Assembly: GCA_023213315.1 (NCBI GenBank)
Contig: JAKCPI010006194.1
Coordinates: 62,001-126,000, forward strand
Source of the DNA: Euborellia annulipes
Taxonomy: Eukaryota; Arthropoda; Insecta; Dermaptera; Anisolabididae
Length of the DNA: 64,000 nt
Direction of reading: 5' to 3'
Part shown: positions 22,682 through 33,197 of the stretch, piece after piece
Numbering within the stretch: the stretch's first letter is position 1
How the letters are laid out: each line of letters opens with the position of its first letter
Translations under genes and position numbers: made by a program
The notes under the pieces: model-generated
The model's input: the letters and a program-made list of their open reading frames with translations, nothing else
Told to the model about the DNA's origin: nothing
Database searches by the model: none

Positions 22682-25600
22682 ATGGATGGAAGAACTCGTA
22701 CAAAAACAGGTAATAACTTCTAGCCAAATTTATTTATTTACAAATTAATAATTAATTATTAACTTAAACATGCTAATATTTAAAAAAATTTCTTCTAATC
22801 TTTGAATTTTAGCAGAACTCTAACAACAATTTGTCAGTTAAATCAAACATAGATTTTAGATTCATTAACCGAAATTTTCTCAAAGCTTCTACTTTTTCTT
22901 TATATCGTATATATATATATAATATATACTTATGGAAAAGTTTTGTCATCTTAAAAAAATTGCTTCACATTTTAACGTAGACCTAAATATCAAATAACAT
23001 AAATAAGAAATTATATATATAAGATATTAATAAACATCACATTTGTAAGCTAAGAAGAAAATTGATACAATTTAATATTTATTACTTCAAATAAAGATAG
23101 AGGCCGCCGGCTATTTAAATTAATAAATATTAAATTGTAAATATCGTTTTGATACCCCTGAATCTAAAACAGTGTTGTTTTTAATTTAAAAACGAAAAAA
23201 AAAGATTTCAGACTCAAAGCAATTATTTTTAAATCTCATGGGCTTTATCAATATATATAATTACTTAATTCTGCGATTTATTCTAGATAATTCTACATTT
23301 TAACCAATGAAGTACGTGGCTGTTGATTTATACACAAGGAAGGAAGCAGGTGCAGCCAAAATTAAAGCCTCCGATTTTGTTACAATTAATGAGACGTTTC
23401 GAGAAAACTTTATTTCCTCATCATCAGTCTTTCCTACACAAGAAATACATAATATAACACATTAATATAGAATAGCCGGCCCGATCTCACATATTCAAGG
23501 GGGTTTTTATAAGGGAATTTTTGAGGGCAAAATACATTTTGTTTTTAAAAAATTTTTATATATCTATGTAAATTTGTCTTTATTGATTTGATGAAAAGCT
23601 TTCTTCTTTCAACATTTCGTTTTAATTTAAATAGCATTGACCAGATTTTAAGATTAAATTTTTAATTATAGAAATATTTTAAGAAATATTGAAAGAAATA
23701 TATTTATAATCGAGACGCTTTTACAATTTTTAACATTCTCACTAAACAAGTCAATGAATAACACACCCATAAAGAAAATACATAATAAATGTATTGTGCC
23801 CTTTTAACAACTCCGGGACAAATACAATTTGTAAGTGTTATCATATATTGTTAAAAAAATTTTTTCTATCTATTCTATATTAATGTGTTATATTATGTAT
23901 TTCTTGTGTAGGAAAGACTGATGATGAGGAAATAAAGTTTTCTCGAAACGTCTCATTAATTGTAACAAAATCGGAGGCTTTAATTTTGGCTGCACCTGCT
24001 TCCTTCCTTGTGTAATTCTACATTTTGCCATCATGTAGGGATCTTTTTTTATTCACAAATAAATTGGCCATTATCTGTTCTTGTAACAATTTCGAACGTT
24101 TCAAAGATATCGTAAGGAAGGTAGATCCGCAGCCAGGTGAATAAAAATAATTATTTAATTTCTTTTGGTCGATGTTTCGGACGCCAATTGTGCATGGGCG
24201 TAACTAGAGAATTTGGCTGGGGGGGGGGGACATGAGACCAGCTATCCTCTATGGGGCCTGGAAAGCCCCATATTTTCTCAATTTTTCTTGGGGCAGGGAG
24301 CTTTCGGGGGGGGGGGGGGCCACGAGCCCTCTAAGAGCCCCCCCTCCCGGCACCCCCTAGTTACGCCCATGCAATCACGTCCTTCGGGACCAAAGGTTAA
24401 GCAAAATATATATATATACAATATTATAAGAGGCATCTTTTTGTGTACTGGAAGAGCTTCCTGTGCGTTGGTTTTTTCCCGAAGTATGACGCGATTGGCG
24501 TCCGAAACGTCCACCAAAAGAATTTAAATAATTTCTTATTCTCTTGGCTGCTCATCTGCCTTCCTTACGATTAATATATAACAGCCATTTTACTTTTATT
24601 TGCATCCATCATAGTTCAATAAGTCTCTACAATAAGTAAATTTAAAGATTGTGGTGTGTGTTTTAGGTGAAACATTTTAAACTGAGGTTATATTTATATG
24701 TGGGGTTTCACGGGGGTATATGAGTAAGAACAACAAAGGTAGATTATACTCGATATATTTTGGGGTATTATCCCATCTTCATTGCCTGACAGTTGTCTGT
24801 AACGACTGAAGATGAGATAATTCCCCGAAATATATCGAGTATAATCTACATTTGTTGTTCTTACTCTTTTACCCCCGTGAAACCCCACATATAAATCTCA
24901 CTCTGCAATAAGAATTGAAGAAAGTTTTTTACTTTTTTATTTCAAAATTTCACCTTATCTTCCAGTATAACAAGCAATACATCTGAAAGGACCGTATAAT
25001 TATACTATTTATTTAATAATCCTTATTTTGTTTTTAGAGCTGGAGAAAATGACAAAAGAAGATAGTGATGATGATATAATGGTCATAGACGAATTTGAAA
25101 ATCAAGCATATGATCTAATCGTGGTGGGAAAAGCAGACCAATTTGTAAAAGATGAATATGATATAATCGAGGTTGGAACATCTGATTCATTTGAAAAAGA
25201 AGATAGAATCGAGGTAGAAAAAGCAGACGAATCTGAAAAGCTTGGATATGATATAATCGTGGTGGAAAAAGCAGATTCAGATAAACAAAACAATATTGAT
25301 GATAAAAACAAAGAATACGAATTCATAGATTCAGATGAAGAAAATGAAAAAGAAGAAAATTCATCTCCAAAGAATTATAATTGTATGGAGTGTAGTAAAA
25401 AATTTTCAAAACAGGAAGCTTTAAAAAGACATTTGCATTTACATAAAGGTGAAGGATCATATGTGTGTCAGAAATGTTTTAAAGGATTTATAAAAGAAGA
25501 TCATGCTCGGCAACATCGTGAAATTCATATCGATTCTTTGTACAGATGCAAGGTTTGTTTACAAGGATTCTCTCTAATTACTTCATATTGTGAACATAAA

Positions 25601-25909
25601 GAAAATGAACATAAAAATGACCATGATGAAACTGTTAAATGTCAAACATGTTCCAAAATTTTTTATAATAATAAACAATTAGTACTTCATATTAAGGCCC
25701 ATTTAAAAAAACATAAGTATAATTGTAAAACCTGTAAAAAATTATTTCGATTAACTAGAATTATTAATGTTAATTTTCAAGATTTACTATACAATGAATT
25801 CATGGAATGTGAAATGTGCTTAAACCCTCCAGTGGATCGTAAGAAAAAACGAAAAAATGCTGAAGACAATGAGAAAGTCAAAATAAGTCCAACTAAAAAA
25901 AACAATTAA
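22682..25909 (+). CDS. C2H2 zinc-finger protein with acidic N-terminal repeats
   Basis: Two exons, 22682-22709 and 25038-25909, joined in phase 1, give 299 residues. Exon 1 (MDGRTRTKT) is short and less certain, but its length and phase restore an open frame. The junction codon (G/AG) is as in the neighbouring gene's last intron. Residues about 10-115 are acidic, with four imperfect units around DIIVVEKAD and DIIEVGTSD. Five C2H2-type fingers follow (YNCMECSKKF, YVCQKCFKGF, YRCKVCLQGF, VKCQTCSKIF, YNCKTCKKLF); the last lacks a normal histidine pair. The C-terminus is basic (DRKKKRKN). The 2.3-kb intron is filled by palindromic elements. Nuclear and DNA-binding by inference; an acidic activation-like region is possible. 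Confidence 0.8.
23327..24015. repeat. Palindromic hammerhead-type element
   Basis: Arms 23327-23475 and 23868-24015 are inverted copies (both contain the AGGAAGCAGGTGCAGCC word) around a 390-bp unrelated centre. Both arms keep CTGATGA...GAAACGTC, on opposite strands. It lies in the intron of the 22682-25909 gene. Confidence 0.8.
23912..23957 (+). ncRNA. Hammerhead-like motif (CTGATGA core)
   Basis: CTGATGA (23918-23924), one T, helix II GAGGAAA/TTTTCTC, GAA, ACGT, C23952. Stem I is weak here: TC and TT after the site pair with GA and AA before it, around a mismatch. The inverted arm (23391-23427, minus strand) repeats the same core. Confidence 0.5.
24112..24572. repeat. Palindromic hammerhead-type element split by a MITE
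   Basis: Outer arms begin AAGGAAGGTAGATCCGCAGC and end in the inverse. Both contain GGCGTCCGAAAC on opposite strands. The same family is at 34270-34655. The core reads CCGAAGA-like rather than CUGAAGA. The left arm is interrupted by the hAT-like MITE at 24193-24371. Confidence 0.7.
24193..24371. mobile_element. hAT-like MITE nested in a palindromic element
   Basis: Termini CATGGGCGTAACTAG and CTAGTTACGCCCATG, flanked by CAATTGTG (24185-24192) and CAATCACG (24372-24379), an imperfect 8-bp duplication. The uninterrupted arm at 24490 reads CGCGATTG there, consistent with an original CAATCGCG. The body is G-rich. A partial copy is at 1395-1465. Confidence 0.75.
24650..24905. repeat. Palindromic hammerhead-type element
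   Basis: Arms share GGGGTTTCACGGGGGTA at the left and the inverse at the right, plus TATACTCGATATATTTTGGG. The right arm carries a hammerhead-like core (24800-24840). Related fragments occur at 51705-51760 and 59100-59290. Confidence 0.7.
24800..24840 (+). ncRNA. Hammerhead-like motif (AUAU stem III)
   Basis: CTGAAGA (24806-24812), T, helix II ending CCCC, GAA, ATAT, A24834 as H17, then TCG pairing with CGA just before CTGAAGA. In this arm one base of helix II (GAGATAATTCCCC) does not pair, whereas the inverted arm reads GGGATAATACCCC, which pairs fully. Confidence 0.45.
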
Positions 25910-26259
25910 AAAACCAAAGAAAAAATCTGAATTCACTTATGTGTCCATTGATTCGATATTGAATTCAAAATAATTTAAAAAAAAATCTTCGGAGTAATTA
26001 TGCTTTATTTAAAACAATTAGTCATTCTCAGGTAAAACTTTCCTAATTTTATTATCATTATTATTAATTCTAAATTAACGATAGAAACAAGACTTTTTTT
26101 TTGATCGTATCTGTTTTGTAATAAGAAAGTAATTAATTGTGGACTCCAATTAGGATAACCCTGTATATATATAACAATAATAACTCTAATAAAAGAATTT
26201 AATTTCATTAAATACAATTAACCGTGTAATAAAAAAATATTAATAACAATTATATACGC
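25910..26259. other. Intergenic, no gene seen
   Basis: 3' flank of the preceding zinc-finger gene. A+T-rich with poly(A) runs. No AATAAA could be assigned with confidence. Confidence 0.4.
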
Positions 26260-26800
26260 GGGTCATTCCAAAAGACATCGCAACTATTTTTTATCAGCCA
26301 ATAAAGCTGCTGGAAACAAAATGCAGGTACTAAATTTCGATCCTGGCGTATGGGTAAGGGACATTGAAAAATGCGTGTGTTTTATTCGTATTACATACGT
26401 ATTGCTCGTATTATTATAATCTAACTGCCTTCAAAATAATCCCCTGAGGGGTCCACACATCTTTGCCAACGATGGGGAAGGCGCTGAATACCATCAGCTA
26501 TTAGGATGTCCTCCTTGTTTGAAAACCGCTTCCCACGCAGCAGCATCTTCATTTTTGGAATGAAATTAAAGTCGCACGGACTGAGATCAGGGTAGAAATT
26601 TTTACATATGCTCGTTGTTTAATATAAATAACATTCATCTCGGAACACGTTTTTAGGTTACTGTCTTTTCTTTCTTCGGCAATGTTGAATTATTTGGGCC
26701 AAGCTGAACTCCCAAGTTGTGTGAAACTCTAGATCCGTATTCCGCAGCTTATTAAGCTTAGCCATTTGCCTCTTTATATAGTAAATCGTGGATAATTCAA
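26260..26800 (-). pseudogene. Mariner-type transposase fossil
   Basis: On the minus strand around 26420-26600 the text LSPCDFNFIPKMKMLLRGKR and then GIQRLPHRWQRCVDPSGDYF can be read, the C-terminal DDE/D region of a mariner-type transposase. The left end GGGTCATTCCAAAAGACATCG resembles a terminal repeat. The N-terminal part is absent or unrecognisable, so it is a dead fragment. Confidence 0.75.
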
Positions 26801-26959
26801 TTTAAAAGGAGTTGATGCAACCAATAATAAAAGCCTGAAAAATATTTAAAAACAAATTTACTTTTTAGGGTCATTCTACACACTTTTTTGACGCATTTTG
26901 AACGCGTTGAAAACGCTTGAAAGTTTTGCCCATTCTACAAGAGCGTTTTTGACGCGTTA

Positions 26960-27364
26960 GGCCGGCGACATACTATCCCGTTTCCGCTGAACATACATTC
27001 CCCGATGACTACCCAACATTTGTCACGCTCGTTCTTGTTGGAATACTCTTTGAGATGTTTATCCCACAAAGCAGACCTCTCATGTACACACTAAATAAAC
27101 TTATCCGTATCAAACATTTCTTTTCTTCGAAAATCGTCCTGCAAAACGGGACAGTCTGACCGCTTCCACTAGACTAAATGTTCTCAGGCCCACGTGCCGC
27201 TGTCCTGCTGTCCCGTTTTGCGGCAGCACCATCCTGCAGCTTCCCGCACGATGCCGCTCTGCAGGAAAGTATGACCGCGCCCACAACATACAATGGATCT
27301 TCACCATCCCGCTAAACGGGAGCCGTTTTGCGGAACGACAAAACTGGATAGTATGTCGCCGGCC
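26960..27364. mobile_element. Harbinger-like MITE with TTA target duplication
   Basis: Inverted termini GGCCGGCGACATACTATCC, flanked by TTA at 26957-26959 and 27365-27367. The G/C-rich body contains further CGTTTTGCGG-type inverted words. The frames across it have no transposase domain. It interrupts the element at 26868-27785. Confidence 0.8.
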
Positions 27365-27434
27365 TTAGAAACGCTCGAAAGCCAGCCAATAAGTTCAAAA
27401 CGCCCGTGTACCCCTCATTTAAACTCCTTAGTTC

Positions 27435-27698
27435 CAAGGGCGGATCCAGAGGTGTTTCTCAGGGGGGGTAATCTGGAGTGACTCGTCGCACACTATTTTT
27501 TCTTAATTTCAGTAATTTAAAGGCGCATTCTGTACTTGTTTGCCAGAATATAAATACAAATCAAATTTTTAAGTATTAATTTTTAAAATTTTACGTGAAA
27601 AATAAATTTTTTTGCAAAAAAAAAAAGGTATTTTTTTCAAATCTCGGGGGGGGGGGGGGGGTAATTACCCTCTTCCCCCCCCCTTGTATCCGCCCTTG
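27435..27698. mobile_element. hAT-like MITE (CAAGGGCGGAT family), copy 1
   Basis: Termini CAAGGGCGGATCC and ATCCGCCCTTG, flanked by identical CTTAGTTC at 27427-27434 and 27699-27706. It contains long G and C homopolymers. A second copy with its own 8-bp duplication lies at 62630-62920. Confidence 0.85.
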
Positions 27699-27965
27699 CT
27701 TAGTTCTGTTTGACTCGCATTTTTGAAGCGTTGAAAACGCACGTTAGAAACACGGCAAAAACGCTCGTGTAGAATAGCCTACGGTGGCTTAATCAGCTTC
27801 TCGTAAAGTTTGATAAAAAAAAAAACCTCTATTGTGACAAATACAATTTCAATTCAAACCTATGAATGAATTTTCCATATTTGCCTAAATCTCTTTAGGA
27901 AGACTGGTATAGATTTGTACCCATAAATGAATCCTACAAAATAACTAAAACCTCAGAACAATAAA

Positions 27966-28045
27966 CTGAGAGGAAGTCAGCCAAACAGGATAGCCTCTAT
28001 CGAATTAACAAGAATACCCTGTTTAACTGACTTCCTCTCTGTTTA
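27966..28045. repeat. Short perfect-arm palindrome
   Basis: ACTGAGAGGAAGTCAG at the left is mirrored by CTGACTTCCTCTCTGTTTA-type sequence at the right, with AACAGG/CCTGTT inside. Probably a tiny MITE remnant. Confidence 0.5.
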
Positions 28046-28225
28046 TAATTCTAATCTTTGGACACCTTTCTTTTCGTCATCATTTTTATATGTCTTTAGC
28101 AGTAGCAAAATGATCATGTACTTAAAACTGTTAATAGAAATCTTAAATTTGAATATATTAACTATAATACGTTCATAATCATAGACTGCTCCTGCCCATT
28201 AAAATGTAAATTATTTCAATTTAAC

Positions 28226-28379
28226 CCAGACAGCCTGAAATATTGCAGCAATATTCCTGCAAGTTACAAAGAGGCGGTCATAGGAATATTGCATCTATGT
28301 TGCTTCAATATTCCCTGTAAGGTTAGCTTGGAATATTGCTGCAATATTGTCAAGATTTGCAATATTCCAAGCTGTCTGG
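28226..28379. mobile_element. MITE with CCAGACAGC ends, copy 1
   Basis: Termini CCAGACAGC and GCTGTCTGG with many iterated GCAATATTCC-like units in both orientations. A second copy is at 54255-54509. No target duplication could be defined. Confidence 0.7.
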
Positions 28380-29380
28380 TGTCCTTTAATATTTATATAT
28401 TATCTAGCTAGCTAGTCATTATTTTTAAAGAACTGACAATCCTTAATAATGAATTTAAAAATACAATTGTATTAATAAAATAAAAGTTGAAATTAATAAT
28501 ATTATTTTGGCAATTAAAAAGTTTTTTTTAAGTGCACGCACATAAACAATCATTAAATATAGAGAAATCTTTAGTATATACAAAGACCTAGGTGATATTT
28601 TTAATTTTTAGGAATTGCTGCCATTTTGATATTAATTTAATACATTTACTTTTTTGATCTAAAATACCAGTGCTATATTTATAATATAAGAATTGATTAT
28701 ATATTTAAGTATACTTTTTTATTTCTTTTTTAATATCTTATTTTACCCAAAAAATTATAGATGAGATATTAAAAAGAAATCTAATTTTAACTTTTTATTT
28801 ATTATATTTATTTTTATATATGGGCAGGCAAAGAGATCGCCCTGGGCCTTTGATATGTGTAAAAAAATGAGCATTTTGTAATTTTTTTTTAATAAGGCCA
28901 TCATCACCCATAGGGTATATATACATAATTTTTACATTTTTAAACTTTTTTACAATATGATAAAAATATTATATACTTAGTATAAATAACTATAGAGTTA
29001 TTGTATAAAAATAAAAATGCTTATGCCATAATACAAAATTCTCATGATTTTTTTAAATTTATTTTCCCTAACATTTTATAATTTATTTTGTGAAATGTAT
29101 ATATATGCATTGTTCAATTACAGTATATATAAAATATTAAAATTGTTTGTAATGGTAAAAACATATCTCCGCCACTGTATAAATAGAATAAAGATCTTTT
29201 TAGAAAAAGTTTAAATAAAATTTTTTATCACTTATGGTCTCAAAATGAATATTTCTTTATTTTAGAAAAAAGTGTTGTTATTGAATTAAAATATGTTGAT
29301 CACCTCCTAATGGATCTATTAAAATATGGTATAAAAATTTCTCTTTTTTACTAGGACTTATCCCTATTTTGGTTTTTTTC
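28380..29380. other. Intergenic, A+T-rich, no gene seen
   Basis: Low-complexity A+T DNA with no supported ORF, promoter or RNA gene. Confidence 0.5.
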
Positions 29381-29389
29381 TTTAGCTCG

Positions 29390-29740
29390 CTGGTTTTGTT
29401 GTCAATTTACACAATGCCCCGAACCCCGCGTCCCATCTGCCTGCAGTCACATGCTTGACACAATCAATTTAGACCTTTCCCTTGGTCTCTGCCCTTCCAC
29501 CTTCAAATTCTAAATCCTCATTAAATAACCATACCATCTCAGCCTATTTTCTTGAACTTTTTTCTATGACTGCCATTCCTCGGATCTTTTCATTCCTTAT
29601 TCTGCCCCATCTTGGCATCTTGTTTTTACCTAAAGCCTATCTTACCATTCTCATTTCTGCCAGTTTTCTTTATCGGTATCACTACCATAGAACATTGCGG
29701 TTCGCCTTTAACTTTGGTGTTTATACTTCTGTCCAATAGC
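29390..29740 (-). pseudogene. LINE reverse-transcriptase C-terminal fossil
   Basis: On the minus strand, broken frames spell TAMFYGSDT, RIRNEKIRGMAVIEK and then, after a frameshift, VQENRLRWYGYLMR. This is the conserved tail seen downstream of the polymerase domain in many non-LTR retrotransposon ORF2 proteins (usually AMLYGSE, IRNE.IR, RLRWFGHVMR). Several stops and shifts show it is inactive. The local base composition is richer in C than the surroundings. The clade (RTE or CR1-like) is not resolved. Confidence 0.75.
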
Positions 29741-30014
29741 ACTCCAGACGCTCTTCTCCAATTCATCCAACCAGCTTGAATCGTTTGGTCCAACTATATC
29801 AAGTCCCCGATTAGAAGGCACAAAGGAGCTCAGCTTTTTGAAATCCATTTGCAGCTTTTCTCCCTGTAAATATATTGTACTTCTTGCTTTCTCCGACGAA
29901 CTACAAGTATTCCGTTGTGATTCAGTCTTCTCTCAGCTGATTCTAAGACCTCTATCTTCAATGGCCTCAGTCCTCTAGTATTCTCTCGGTAGTATATTTC
30001 ATATATATATATAT

Positions 30015-30430
30015 ATGAGGAGGCGATTAGCCGAGGGGATAAAGCAGTTAAGCTTATAATCCTGAGTTGAATACAACTCGAGTTCAAATCCATCTCATGG
30101 CAATAAATTATCCAACTCTATTTGAGATGCCTTCTCCTGAGGAAGGAAACGGGAACCCACTGTTGTCCTCCGGGATGCCCGTTGTAGTCGCTGATAGATG
30201 GCCGTTGGTGAGGGAAGGAGTTTTGGGTATTCAAAAGAGACTGATTGTTATAATTTGGGTTTTATTCGAGATGTAATATTGTACAGCGACGGGTCCCAGA
30301 GTTGCGAGTGACGAGCTCCAGGATTACGGTAAACGGCCCGGCCTCAGGGTCGTCGATTCGTATTTATGCGAGACCAAAATCCATGCGTCAGCGAAAGAGT
30401 TAGGTCGGACGTGTTTTCCATTCGAATGTA
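30015..30430 (+). mobile_element. tRNA-derived SINE
   Basis: A-box-like TTAGCCGAGGGG (30027-30038) and B-box-like GAGTTCAAATCC (30080-30091) at tRNA spacing, preceded by (TA)n. A G/C-rich body follows (CTCCTGAGGAAGG, GACGGGTCCCAG, GGTAAACGGCCCGGCC). No ORF. The B box is shared with the large inverted repeat at 16563-17868. Its 3' end is not clearly bounded. Confidence 0.7.
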
Positions 30431-30789
30431 TGAATTTGCAATTTTACTTTATTTAATTTAGCTGAATAGACCAAAAATATAATTTCTAAATTAAACAATT
30501 TTGCTCAGGCTCTTTCGGGATTTTTGACCTTTGGTCTCGCGGCCCCATAACTCCACCTCAGTATCATTCCCATGAGAGTTACTCTTCAGAGTAACCACAA
30601 CGTGTCAAGGCTGATACTAAGGACTGAGAATAATAATATATATATATACAGTATATCTCTTGAAATATATTTCCTAAGAAAATCTTAAATGAATTTAAAA
30701 TAGCCAATTTCTACTTTCTAGTTGATTTATATTCAATTTTAATTACCTTATTACAAATTTTTACTTTCTCTTACCTATGTATATATGTA

Positions 30790-31200
30790 ATATATATATA
30801 GAGAGAAAGTATTGGATTCATGTCAAAAATTCGATGTCGAGATTTTGATGGATCTTCACGTTTTGAGGTCCCCTGAATCCAAAAAAGTGGTTTTCGCGAC
30901 ATGGTCTGGGGTTGTGTGTGTGTTCAATTTTAAGCATGAAGGAATTGAGCTACGAGGTTGAAATTTTATATTTAAATTAAACACCCCCGGGACCGGAAAA
31001 ATAAGCTTTTAATCAAAATCGGCCAAAGAGTACTAGTACTTTACTGATGTACTTTTTCAGTTTTTTTCGATTTTCTCAAAATTTGCTCCAACGATTTTTT
31101 TTTAATTCAAAAATCAATTATTTTTTAGATGCTCTTTAAAATGTATATTCTCATTTTGTAGTGTGCTGTGCGCCATCACACCAGATTTTTAAATTTCGTC
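30790..31200. repeat. Dispersed repeat family R, copy 2 (inverse)
   Basis: The inverse of the 14480 and 46330 copies: begins GAGAGAAAGTATTGGATTC, has AATAAGCTTTTAATCAAAAT and AGTACTAGTACTTTACTGA, and ends AATGTATATTCTCATTTTG followed by a CACACCAGATTTTT segment. Confidence 0.6.
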
Positions 31201-32759
31201 TATATTCACACTAGTGTTCAATTAATTCTATAATTCTCCACTAGATGCCATTAATAGCTTTTAAAATATTTATTTTCTAATATTTTTTAAAATAAAAACA
31301 AAATTAATTAAAATATATAAAAAAAGAAATCTTAAATATTTTTATTTTCTATGTTTTTATTTGTTAATTCATTTATATATTAGTTTTATCTTGTAGAAAT
31401 TTTTTTGTTGATATAAAAGCAGTGTGCATTGGTGGTAGTGATATTTAAGCTACATAGGTATATTAAGGTTAAAATGGGAAATTTTAGATCGTGCCTTAAA
31501 CTAATGAGTAAGGAAAATATATGAGCCTTGGTGACGCTTGGCTTCTAAACTAATACTCAGGATCAATCATTTGTTCCTGATAAAATTTTTGTAAAGGTAC
31601 AGGTCGTCCTAATGGCAGTTGGTTTGCCTACTTTGCAAATCAACTCGAGTGAAGCGATCTACCTTTCTAATAAAACAAACATTGGTATTTTTAAGATAAA
31701 AAGGGAAAAAATTTAAGATTCCAAATTAAAATTAAATTTTGTATTAATTACCCTCTACGGAAAAATTAATTAATGTGGACCCTCTCCGAAATTCCCAATA
31801 TAGGGGGAAAAAATCCATGAATTTTATTTCCTTTAAAGGGGCTCAAAGTGGCGTCATTGGCCAACCTCCCTTAGGGGGGGGAGCAAATCCCCCTTCCTAA
31901 AATTTACTTACAAATAGGTATCTCAAATTTGGCCAAAAGATATTTAATTTAATATTTATTAATTTAAATAACCGACAAAAGGGTGTGCCGCCGAGAGTTG
32001 AACCACGGATCCACCGATTTGTACTCAGTATACCCTAATTATTAATTTAATTAATTTTGTACTGTTTATATACCCGTAGATACATTTTGAAATATTTTAT
32101 TTAGAATAATATAAAATTTAAAAAAGATCAGAGCCCTTGGTTGGAGGGGGGCAAATGCGTTTCCACTCTAATGGCCTCTGAAATTAATAAAAAAAAAAAA
32201 AAGTTAAATTTAATTGTTACTATAATATATTTTTTATTTTTAAAATAAAAAAAAAAAAAAAATAAAATGATTTCATAGTGTTTTAATAATGAGTCGTTTA
32301 TTTAAATTTTAGATTTAATCTTCTGACCAATCAGCGAAGGCGTTTGTCGATCGAAGCGCCATCTGCGACACCATTATTGTTAGTTGCAACATTCATTAGT
32401 TCAACAAGTGTGAATATGATCTATTTTAATTTTGTGTGTGATAATTAAAAAGTTTATATTTAATATGTGAAAATAAAGTGTTCAACAATTTCGTTCTTCT
32501 AGTTCTCCAAGAAAAGGAGTTTGAACTTCACCAAAAAAGAAGGAAATGTAAGACAACTTTTATAATTTTTATTTTCTATTGAATTTCTAACCAAGTGAAT
32601 TGAAGGCAAGACGCTGAGACGATTATTATTTGATACTAGTTACAAAATTATTTTAACTAAAACATGGGCGTATCCAGCTTAATATGGAAGGAGAGGCAAC
32701 TTTTATAATATCCTTTTAATTATTTTATTAAATTAAATTTCATTAACTGGATATAGGCC
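31201..32759. other. Intergenic, no gene seen
   Basis: A+T-rich with poly(A) runs and a G-rich patch near 31875. No supported gene. The stretch 32330-32560 is less A+T-rich but shows no domain. Confidence 0.45.
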
Positions 32760-33180
32760 CTCGGGCCTTGATGTAGTGGGTAGTGTGCTGGCTTATACCA
32801 AGGGTCGCGGGTTCGCATCCCGTCTCATGCGACAATTTATTTCAATTGGATTGGCTATTAATCCAGGTGAAATAAACAGCGACGGTCTAAATGGCCTTCG
32901 GTGCAGAAAGACTTTAAATCAAATAATAAAAAAACCCCCCCCGGGGGGGGGGGGGGGGGGGGGGCTACCTCCTATACCAAACGTCGCGGGTTCGGACCCA
33001 GGCAGTCCGAAGATTTTATTTAAGCCATTTGGATACCAGATGGCTTAAATAGAAATGCCTGAACCTACAAATTATATATTACTTACAACGGTTATCGTCA
33101 AAATCTTAAATGGCCTAAGTTGCCGAAAAGACTGTGTGAATGTGAGTGTGAATGAGAAAAAAGTGTGAATGTTTAAAAAA
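32760..33180 (+). mobile_element. Two tandem tRNA-derived SINE copies
   Basis: First copy: tRNA-like head with TAGTGGGTAGTGTGCTGGC and B box GGGTTCGCATCC (32809-32820). After a C7/G21-type homopolymer run (about 32935-32964) a second, head-truncated copy follows: B box GGGTTCGGACCC (32989-33000), then AAGCCATTTGGATACC and its inverse, and the tail GTTGCCGAAAAGACTGTG ending in poly(A) (33173-33197). The tail is shared with 3148-3301 and, on the minus strand, with 52335-52570. Confidence 0.75.
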
Positions 33181-33197
33181 AAAAAAAAAAAAAAAAA

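Larger units (their letters stand above)
26868..27785. mobile_element. Second ACGCG-iterated element, twice interrupted
   Basis: Starts GTCATTCTACACACTTTTTTG and ends AACGCTCGTGTAGAATAGCC, with the internal TTTTGACGCGTT-type units seen at 19016-19858. Two younger elements sit inside it (26960-27364 and 27435-27698). No coding capacity of its own. Confidence 0.65.

Noticed and set aside
24213..24527. Plus-strand ORF across the hAT-like MITE
   Set aside because: Reads through G/C homopolymers and two nested elements; no domain.
29482..29739. Plus-strand ORF of 85 codons
   Set aside because: Opposite strand of the LINE fossil, whose minus-strand text matches the reverse-transcriptase tail.
30270..30430. 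G/C-rich stretch considered as an rRNA or snRNA fragment
   Set aside because: No rRNA or snRNA words recognised; it is continuous with the tRNA-derived SINE head.
32760..32830. Possible true tRNA gene
   Set aside because: A- and B-boxes are present but the acceptor stem does not close and it continues into a SINE body with homologues at 3148 and 52335.
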